From JBDUDK01 sp040002995 (lineage in GTDB: Bacteria; Actinomycetota; Acidimicrobiia; Acidimicrobiales; Ilumatobacteraceae), in assembly GCA_040002995.1 (NCBI GenBank), contig JBDUDK010000100.1:1-11185 (forward strand): 11,185 nucleotides of DNA, given 5' to 3'. Position numbers and translations under genes: made by a program. Below the pieces are notes generated by a model that was not told the origin of the DNA, made no database searches, and worked only from the letters and a program-made list of their open reading frames with translations. Below, in pieces: positions 6,599 to 11,185 of the stretch. Each line of letters begins with the position of its first letter. Position 1 is the stretch's first letter.

Positions 6599-8182
6599 TC
6601 AATACGGAACGATTGCCGTCACTGTCGTGCCGGCTCCGGGTGGGCTCTCCACGCGGAGCCGGCCGCCGCGCGAGGCGAGTCGGTCAGCGAGCCCTTGCAG
6701 GCCGGAGCCCGATACATCGGCGCCGCCGCAACCGTCATCGGAGATGGACACGATGATGCCGGCTCCTGTTCCATCGATGGCGACGACGATGCGGCCGGCG
6801 CCTGAGTGCTTGGCCGCGTTGGTCATAGCCTCCGAGCACACGTAGAACAAGGCAGTCTCCATCTCCGCATCGCCGTTAGCGGCGGGGGTCGCCGTCACCG
6901 TGACCGGTAGCGGGCTGCGCCGGGCCAACGCCTCGACCGCCTCGCAGAGCCGCCCCGCGCCGAGCTCGGCGGGCGGGACCCCCTCGACGAGAGCCATCAC
7001 TTCGTCGTTCGCAGTCGCCAGCTCTTGAACGGCGATATCCATCGCCTCGACTGCGCCGGATTGCTGCCGCGCGGCGGAATGCCACTGACTTAGCGCCGAC
7101 GTCGCCCGTTGCAGCGGCGCAACGACGTCATCGCGAAGGCGTGAGGCGGTGATCGACCGCTGGCGGTCCGCCGCGGCCACCAGCCGTGCGCGGGCCGCTT
7201 CGAGGTCGGCGAGCTGCGCGTCGAGCTCTTCGCGCAGCCTCAGGTTTTGCACCGCCAGGCGCAGCGCCGACGACACCGCCTCGGCCGTCGGTGGGTCGTC
7301 GAGCACGGCGCGCCGATGCTGGAGGACGGCGAGTGGTCCGGACGAGTCCTCTACATAGGTCAGCCCTCTCTCACCGCCCGCGAGGGGTGCCGGATGACCG
7401 TGGCCGTCGACGTAGCCGACGCTGTCGCCGAGCCACCGATAGATGTGAAGGTCTGGGTCGCCGAGGACGTCTCGCAGAACAACCGACAGGCCGTCGAGAC
7501 CGACCAGCCGTGCGTCCCCGAGGAACTGATCGACCAGTCGGGCCCCGCCGGAGAGCACCAGTCGAACTGCAACGCAATACGTCAAGGCGACGACGAGCAG
7601 AACGATCTCGTAGACGACGAGCGCGACCTTGGGACCGTACGGTCCTCGACTCGTTTGTTCGGCAATCCAAGACAGACTGAGGGCAATGGCGACACCGCTC
7701 GCTGCGAGAGCGCGGTACGACACGACGACTTTGGCTAGGCGCGGGGCGAGCAGCGCCGACACAGCCACGATGGCGAATACCGCCCCCACACCGATCTGGG
7801 AGAAGAGCTTCAGCGCGACGGCAAACGCCACGGCGACGAGCATCCAGCTGGCCGCGCCCCTCGGCCGCCCGGAGGGAAACGCCAGCAGCGCCACGATCAG
7901 GACGCTCTGGTGCACTAACTGTGTGCCCGCGAAGTATGAGCCCGCCAACCACGTTTCGCCAACGGCGGCGATGAGCACGCGTTCCCAGAGTGGCGCCGGC
8001 ACCCAGAGGGCCGCGCCGACGAATGCCACGCCAACGGCGACATCGAGTGCGATCGTCCACGCGCTCGCGTCGACCGCTCGAGAGTCGGCGCGTGCCGCCC
8101 ACACCGCGAGCAACACCGTGACCGCGCCGAGACCGACGATGGCGGCGCGCCACCACACAATCGATCGTCGGGCGTCGGCCAA
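6599..8182 (-). CDS. Membrane histidine kinase HK2: ATP-binding domain intact, phosphoacceptor His replaced by Arg
   Basis: This 527-residue protein has several membrane segments between residues 13 and 210, a GAF-like or linker region with no clear motif (about 211-320), and a coiled coil (LREELDAQLADLEAARARL). The HisKA_3-like stretch reads ADRQRSITASRLRDDVVAPLQ (338-358). Aligned with the usual AERRRIERDLHDGAQQRL, the phosphoacceptor His is R350 (CGC, 7133-7135). The HATPase_c domain is textbook: N-box E451-A-M-T-N455-A-A-K-H459, G1 DDGCGG (482-487), G2 GSGL (492-495), and ending GGRLRVESPPGAGTTVTA. It should bind ATP but cannot autophosphorylate on the standard histidine. The start is a TTG (8180-8182) directly abutting the TAG of the upstream permease frame (TAGTTG), which suggests former translational coupling. 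A GTG at 8156-8158 is the alternative. Confidence 0.92.
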   Translation of the reverse strand: MADARRSIVWWRAAIVGLGAVTVLLAVWAARADSRAVDASAWTIALDVAVGVAFVGAALWVPAPLWERVLIAAVGETWLAGSYFAGTQLVHQSVLIVALLAFPSGRPRGAASWMLVAVAFAVALKLFSQIGVGAVFAIVAVSALLAPRLAKVVVSYRALAASGVAIALSLSWIAEQTSRGPYGPKVALVVYEIVLLVVALTYCVAVRLVLSGGARLVDQFLGDARLVGLDGLSVVLRDVLGDPDLHIYRWLGDSVGYVDGHGHPAPLAGGERGLTYVEDSSGPLAVLQHRRAVLDDPPTAEAVSSALRLAVQNLRLREELDAQLADLEAARARLVAAADRQRSITASRLRDDVVAPLQRATSALSQWHSAARQQSGAVEAMDIAVQELATANDEVMALVEGVPPAELGAGRLCEAVEALARRSPLPVTVTATPAANGDAEMETALFYVCSEAMTNAAKHSGAGRIVVAIDGTGAGIIVSISDDGCGGADVSGSGLQGLADRLASRGGRLRVESPPGAGTTVTAIVPY

Positions 8183-8560
8183 CTACCCGCGCCGCAGACT
8201 GTCGGCCACCGCGATACGACTGACGAGCTGCGCCAGCACGAGCGCGGTGAGCACCAAGACGATGAGGAACGCCACCGCGACCACGGTGACCGACGCGATG
8301 CTGGTTACTGGGAAGCTCGGTATCCCGAGCCGGTTGGCGGCGACGGCCCAAGCCACGCGGCCTCCGATCACCCCGATGGGAATCCCGACGAGCATCGCCA
8401 CCAACCCGAACGTTAGGGCCCGCCACGCGACGCTGCGACGGGCGACACGGCCCCCCGATCACCTTGAGCACGGCCAGCTCGCGCTGCCGGCGCCTGATCG
8501 CGCGCCGCAAGAGCACGCCGTCGCCGAGATTTCTGAGATCGAGAGATTCGACCGGTGCGG
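8183..8560 (-). pseudogene. Broken FtsX-type ABC transporter permease (C-terminal remnant)
   Basis: The intact tail (8183-8404 and upstream in the same frame) reads RVARRSVAWRALTFGLVAML, VGIPIGVIGGRVAWAVAANRLG, then a hydrophobic segment and RIAVADSLRRG. This is the last part of an FtsX/MacB-like permease domain. Just upstream a different frame carries AIRRRQRELAVLKVIG, the conserved cytoplasmic R-R-R-x-x-[ED]-[LA]-A-[VL]-[LM]-[KR] motif of the same domain. The two frames meet at a run of six C (8451-8456), where one extra base breaks the gene. Further up, PVESLDLRNLGDG resembles the segment before the second membrane helix, but the helix expected between it and the RRR motif is missing. Only about 120 codons remain of a family usually 400-850 residues long. 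The frameshift could be a sequencing error; the missing helix and N-terminus could not. Confidence 0.75.
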
Positions 8561-8618
8561 ATCGCGTCGACGTCGGGAACCGAGCGGTGGTGCTACCACC
8601 CTCGGGCAGGTTGGCTAC

Positions 8619-9104
8619 TCACAGTCCTGTCGCGCCGTCGATCAACTCGCGCAGGATGTCGGCGTGACCGGCGTGCCGCGAGGTCTCCCGCAGCACGTGC
8701 GCCATGATCCGCCGTAGCGAATCCTTCTCGTCCTCGCCCGGGTTGGCGATCTTGCCCATGATCGATAAGTCGGGGCAGGCGCGCACGATCTCGTCGCTAC
8801 GCGCGCATGCTGCCCGGTACGCGGCCACGACCTCGTCGCGGGTCACGCCCGCGGGCACCTCCATGGACTTCTCCGTTTCGCCTCCCTGGTCGAGGAAGAC
8901 GCGTTGGAACCAATGCTTCTCCACTCCAGTGAGGTGCTGGATGAGACCAAGCAGGTTGGTGCCCGACGCGACGCCTGGGGTGCGCTGCTGCTCATCGCTC
9001 AGCCCCTCCGACGTCCGCACCACCGCGTCACGCATCCGGCTCAGGTAGTAGAGGAGCACATCGCGCTCCGACCCCACGAGGTCCTGGTCCGTGTGATTAC
9101 CCAT
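8619..9104 (-). CDS. DinB/DUF664-family protein (mycothiol-transferase-like)
   Basis: This 161-residue four-helix protein of the DinB/DUF664 superfamily has the expected metal-ligand histidines. H57 is in LLGLIQHLTGVEKHWFQRV (52-70), and H144 with H147 is in HVLRETSRHAGHADILRELIDG (136-157). In mycothiol- or bacillithiol-making bacteria such proteins transfer the thiol cofactor to electrophiles or act as metal-dependent hydrolases. The exact substrate cannot be read here. The length is normal for DUF664. The ATG at 9102-9104 has only a weak AGG upstream. The gene is divergent from the ice-binding-like gene, sharing a 235-nt intergenic region. It is followed on its own strand by the broken permease, with no terminator obvious between them. 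Confidence 0.9.
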   Translation of the reverse strand: MGNHTDQDLVGSERDVLLYYLSRMRDAVVRTSEGLSDEQQRTPGVASGTNLLGLIQHLTGVEKHWFQRVFLDQGGETEKSMEVPAGVTRDEVVAAYRAACARSDEIVRACPDLSIMGKIANPGEDEKDSLRRIMAHVLRETSRHAGHADILRELIDGATGL

Positions 9105-9183
9105 TCGCCCAGCCTAGAAGCGGAATTTCGGTGTCTTCTCTCTCATGTCCAGGCTTTCGGCTGTCGATAAGTGGAGTGACTGG

Positions 9184-9198
9184 CGCACGAGACGTGCG
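9184..9198 (+). other. Small hairpin in the leader upstream of the riboswitch
   Basis: CGCACG, the loop AGA, and CGTGCG form a perfect 6-bp hairpin about 40 nt before the aptamer. There is no T-run, so it is not a terminator. It may stabilise the 5' end of the leader, or it may lie upstream of the transcription start and be a protein-binding palindrome. Function is unknown. Confidence 0.4.
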
Positions 9199-9236
9199 TG
9201 CTGGGACAGGGTGGGAAACCTTCGTGTCTTTCTAAA

Positions 9237-9310
9237 CGGCAAACCCTGTGAAAACAGGCGACGCAAGGTCACGGGCCTAATCCGCTTTGATGCGGCACGG
9301 CCGCCGGACC
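9237..9310 (+). ncRNA. Cyclic-di-GMP-I (GEMM-I) riboswitch aptamer
   Basis: The leader of the ice-binding-like gene matches the GEMM-I core. GGCAAACC is followed by a stem CCTGT/ACAGG (9245-9249 and 9254-9258) capped by a GAAA tetraloop, then CGACGCAAGGTCACGGGCCTAA (9259-9280), which corresponds to the conserved GACGCAAAGCxxxGGxCUAA. A second stem follows with CCGC/GCGG (9282-9285, 9291-9294), enclosed by GGCC/GGCC (9274-9277, 9299-9302). In known aptamers such an asymmetric internal loop receives the GAAA loop. CGGC (9237-9240) can pair with GCCG (9303-9306), and GGTC/GACC gives an alternative closing pair. The ribosome site starts only about 15 nt after the aptamer and no terminator lies between, so control is more likely translational. 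Surface-protein genes are typical targets of this class. Exact boundaries are approximate. Confidence 0.85.
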
Positions 9311-9324
9311 GCCGAAACGACACT

Positions 9325-9330
9325 GAGGAG
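9325..9330 (+). promoter_or_regulatory. Ribosome binding site of the ice-binding-like gene
   Basis: GAGGAG is placed nine nucleotides before the ATG at 9340, immediately downstream of the riboswitch. It fixes the start there instead of the in-frame ATG at 9145, which would put the aptamer inside the coding region. Confidence 0.8.
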
Positions 9331-9339
9331 AACCATTTC

Positions 9340-10296
9340 ATGAACGTTTTTGACCGTCGGGCTCGCGCGCCCTTCTTCCTCGCAGTGACTGCTGCAGCGG
9401 CGCTCGCCGCGCCATGGACTTCCGCGAGCGCCGCGATCGTCCCGACGGTCCCGCTCGGAACCTCGGCGGATTACGCCGTGCTCGGAGCATCGACGGTAAC
9501 GAACACGGGCAACAGTGTGCTCAATGCGAGTCTCGGGCTCTGGCCGGGTACCTCCATCACCGGCTTTCCGCCGGGGATCGTGAATCCGCCTGGCACGATC
9601 GACACCACCAACGCCGCGGCTCAACAGGCCCAGTCCGACCTGACGTTGGCCTATGTGAACGCTGCCAACCGGCCGGTGGATGCCACGGAGCCCGCCGATC
9701 TTGTCAACCTTCATCTCTCGCCGGGTGTCTACTCCGGCCCCAGCAAGGGGGCATTGCTTCTGAGTGGCCCGCTGGTGCTTGATGGCGGCGGCGACCTTGA
9801 CGCGGTCTTCATCTTTCAGACCGACTCGACGTTGATCACCGCGTCGAGCAGCAACGTCACCCTGATCAACGGTGCGCAAGAGTGCAACGTGTTCTGGCAG
9901 ATCGGCAGCTCCGCCACACTGGGCACCAACTCGATTTTCCGCGGCAACATCCTGGCGCTGTCGTCGATCACCGTGACCACCGGGGTCACCGTCCACGGCC
10001 GCGCGCTCGCGCGCAACGCGGCGGTGACGTTGGATACCGACGTCTTCACGTCGCCGACCTGCGCGCAGACCGCCGGCACGACGACGACCACGGTCGCGTC
10101 GGGAACGGCGCCCACCGTAGCCCCGGGGACGCCTACCACGCAGCCGGGCGCGACCGGCACGCCGGGCGTCCCCCGCGTCCGTCTCCCCGATACCGGAGCG
10201 CCGGTACGCGCACCCGTGCTACTGGCGATCAGCCTTCTCGCGTTGGGTACCGCCGCCGTCCGGTTCGGTCGTCGGGCCACAGCAACGCAGCGCTGA
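9340..10296 (+). CDS. LPDTG-anchored DUF3494 (ice-binding-like) surface protein
   Basis: This is a 318-residue secreted protein. The signal peptide is about residues 1-32 (RRAR, a hydrophobic core, then ASAA). Residues about 37-241 are a complete DUF3494 domain: LGTSADYAVLGASTVTNTG (39-57), GLWPGTSITGFPPG (66-79), AAAQQAQSDLTLAY (92-105), LSPGVY, LDGGGDLDAVFIFQTDSTLI, INGAQECNVFWQIGSSATLGTNS and GRALARNAAVTLDTD. This right-handed beta-solenoid includes ice-binding/antifreeze proteins and many adhesin-like members. C182 and C241 could form a disulfide. A Thr/Pro/Gly linker (246-278) then leads to a sortase signal: LPDTG (282-286), a hydrophobic segment (about 292-307) and a basic tail (RFGRR). 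It should be covalently attached to the cell wall, probably by the sortase encoded next. Whether it binds ice, polysaccharide or another surface is not shown. Confidence 0.93.
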   Translation: MNVFDRRARAPFFLAVTAAAALAAPWTSASAAIVPTVPLGTSADYAVLGASTVTNTGNSVLNASLGLWPGTSITGFPPGIVNPPGTIDTTNAAAQQAQSDLTLAYVNAANRPVDATEPADLVNLHLSPGVYSGPSKGALLLSGPLVLDGGGDLDAVFIFQTDSTLITASSSNVTLINGAQECNVFWQIGSSATLGTNSIFRGNILALSSITVTTGVTVHGRALARNAAVTLDTDVFTSPTCAQTAGTTTTTVASGTAPTVAPGTPTTQPGATGTPGVPRVRLPDTGAPVRAPVLLAISLLALGTAAVRFGRRATATQR

Positions 10297-10321
10297 CCAC
10301 CGGCGTACATAGCTCGTCAAC

Positions 10322-10362
10322 AACGGATCGTGCCGGCGAAACCCGCCGGCATGATCCGTTTT
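10322..10362 (+). terminator. Strong intrinsic terminator after the ice-binding-like gene
   Basis: A 17-bp stem (10322-10338 with 10344-10360, containing one G-U wobble) has a five-base loop (AAACC) and runs into TTTT at 10359-10362. It begins 26 nt after the stop at 10296. It separates the surface-protein transcript from the sortase gene, which therefore probably has its own promoter. Confidence 0.85.
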
Positions 10363-10434
10363 GTACTTGACCGACTCCTGAGCCTGCGCTCCATCGCCCG
10401 CCGTACAATGTGCGACGAGAGGGAAGCACTGATC

Positions 10435-10463
10435 CACTGGACCTATTGGTCGCTCGTCCAGTG
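10435..10463 (+). other. Inverted repeat in the sortase leader
   Basis: CACTGGAC (10435-10442) and GTCCAGTG (10456-10463) are perfect 8-bp inverted repeats around a 13-nt loop. They lie about 85 nt before the sortase start, in an otherwise featureless 184-nt leader (10363-10546). A TACAAT at 10404-10409 could be a -10 element, but no matching -35 is obvious. The repeat could be an operator or part of a structured leader. I do not recognise any known riboswitch core here. Confidence 0.45.
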
Positions 10464-10530
10464 AGTAGCTACGGCGAACCCACCCCGCTCCGAACCAGAA
10501 CATCGACGCCGCGTCGGTGCCCTGGATACC

Positions 10531-10538
10531 GGAAGGGA
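10531..10538 (+). promoter_or_regulatory. Ribosome binding site of the sortase gene
   Basis: GGAAGGGA lies eight nucleotides before the GTG at 10547. This supports that GTG as the start of a frame that stays open to the window end. Confidence 0.65.
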
Positions 10539-10546
10539 ACGCTTGA

Positions 10547-11185
10547 GTGCCTGCTCGTGCTTGTCTCACCGCCGTCGCTTCGACGGTCATGGCGTGCGGA
10601 TTGTTCGTCTGGACGTCGGGTCCTGTAGGGGTGGCCGACGCTTCATCCGTGGCGGTCGCGCCTGTTGCGGTGCTGCCGGTGCTGCCGGTGCCGGCGACTC
10701 CCGTGCCGGTGATTCCGGGAGCCCAGCGGGTTTTTCTCGTGGCGGACTTGATCGAGGCTCCGATCGTGAAGCTTCAAAACCAGTCGACGTGTCGCGATGA
10801 TCTGCCGGACGCGGTGATGACCATCACGATGGCTGACATCTCCTACCGGTGTCCGGTGTATGCGGGTGGGCAGTCCGTCATTGACACCGGAGCCGCGACG
10901 TTGATCGCCGATCAGGGTGCCAGCCCGCTCCTCGCCGTCCATCCCGGAGACGGCGGAGCGTTATGGATTGCCGCCCATCACTCGTCGCATGGAGGACCGT
11001 TCGCGGAAGTGCCGAGCCTCACCGACGGAGCGATCATCACGGTCTCCGACGGCAGCCGCACGGTCTCGTATCGCGTTATAGGCCGAATTCACGTGAACGT
11101 GCGTGACGGCCTCGTGGTCGACGCCGCCGGAGAAGCCACCGACGCCGCGACACAGGATTCCGTGTTCCGGCCCGACCACGGCGGT
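10547..11185 (+). CDS. Sortase (partial, C-terminus beyond the window)
   Basis: The frame from the GTG at 10547 runs open for 213 codons to the window end. It begins with a signal peptide or signal anchor (about residues 5-31). A Val/Pro-rich linker follows (PVAVLPVLPVPATPVPVIPG, about 39-58), then a sortase domain. Recognisable parts are ISYRCPVYAGGQSVIDTG (98-115), LWIAAHHSSHGGPFAEVPSL (139-158) with probable catalytic H144, GAIITVSDGSRTVSYRVIG (161-179) and the following V-x-V-x-x-GLVVD strand (183-192). The catalytic Cys (TLxTC motif) and Arg should lie just past the end of the window and cannot be checked. C82 and C102 may form a disulfide outside the membrane. It lies immediately downstream of an LPDTG substrate, so it is the likely dedicated transpeptidase. 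The sortase class is not certain; it is closer to the actinobacterial E/F-like enzymes than to housekeeping SrtA. Confidence 0.85.
   Translation, partial: MPARACLTAVASTVMACGLFVWTSGPVGVADASSVAVAPVAVLPVLPVPATPVPVIPGAQRVFLVADLIEAPIVKLQNQSTCRDDLPDAVMTITMADISYRCPVYAGGQSVIDTGAATLIADQGASPLLAVHPGDGGALWIAAHHSSHGGPFAEVPSLTDGAIITVSDGSRTVSYRVIGRIHVNVRDGLVVDAAGEATDAATQDSVFRPDHGG

Noticed and set aside
7371..8516. Long minus-strand open frame (381 aa) across HK2 and the permease
   Set aside because: Only its first few codons (RRRQRELAVLKVIG) are real permease sequence. The rest is an out-of-frame shadow of the permease tail and HK2.
9163..9170. GTCGATAA resembling a WhiG/FliA-type -10 element upstream of the riboswitch
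   Set aside because: No TAAA-like -35 lies about 15 nt upstream, so the match is probably chance.
10543..10800. Plus-strand 85-residue open frame at the sortase start
   Set aside because: Gly/Arg-rich shadow. The neighbouring frame from 10547 carries a signal peptide and sortase motifs to the window end.
1..11185. CRISPR arrays, tRNA or rRNA genes, insertion sequences, defence islands
   Set aside because: No regularly spaced repeats, no cloverleaf or rRNA-like stretches, and no transposase, integrase or nuclease domains were seen on either strand.

Overview
The window looks like chromosomal DNA from a high-GC, Gram-positive actinobacterium. The evidence is strong GC bias at third codon positions, frequent GTG starts (and one TTG), an LPxTG-anchored surface protein followed by a sortase, a mycothiol-transferase-like DinB/DUF664 protein, and actinobacterial HisKA_3/NarL signalling genes. 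Thr-rich and Pro/Gly-rich linkers before LPDTG and the DctP-like lipoprotein with an extra C-terminal domain would suit Acidimicrobiia or a related soil lineage. That placement is inference only.

Layout. Positions 1-950 are a decayed zone. They hold an amputated MFS exporter N-terminus (minus), a short intact YdeI/OmpD-associated-type gene (minus) and a possible coding remnant (plus). Positions 950-2495 carry three minus-strand genes: a dihydrofolate-reductase-family protein, then an AraC-type regulator whose stop overlaps the start of a VOC/glyoxalase-like protein (ATGA). Positions 2565-8182 hold the signalling block: a NarL-type response regulator, a membrane histidine kinase overlapping it by 10 nt (HK1), a divergent DctP-like solute-binding lipoprotein, and a second membrane histidine kinase (HK2) convergent with the lipoprotein gene. 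Positions 8183-8560 are a broken FtsX-type ABC permease, preceded on the minus strand by an intact DinB/DUF664 gene. Positions 9105-11185 form a plus-strand surface module: a cyclic-di-GMP-I (GEMM-I) riboswitch, a DUF3494 ice-binding-like protein with an LPDTG anchor, a strong terminator, a leader with a hairpin, and a sortase cut off by the window end.

The most striking observation is that the two kinases are defective in complementary ways. HK1 keeps its phosphoacceptor histidine (H395) but has lost the N-box Asn and the DxGxG and GxGL motifs of its ATP-binding domain. HK2 has an intact ATP-binding domain (N455, DDGCGG, GSGL), but an arginine (R350, CGC) stands where the phosphoacceptor histidine should be. 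The simplest functional reading is a split kinase: HK2 binds ATP and phosphorylates HK1 in trans, HK1 passes phosphate to the adjacent response regulator, and the lipoprotein encoded between them may sense the ligand. The regulator also has an altered recognition helix (E183-A-A-S instead of the usual EKHV-like residues). The second notable system is the surface module, in which c-di-GMP probably controls display of an ice-binding-like protein attached by a neighbouring sortase.
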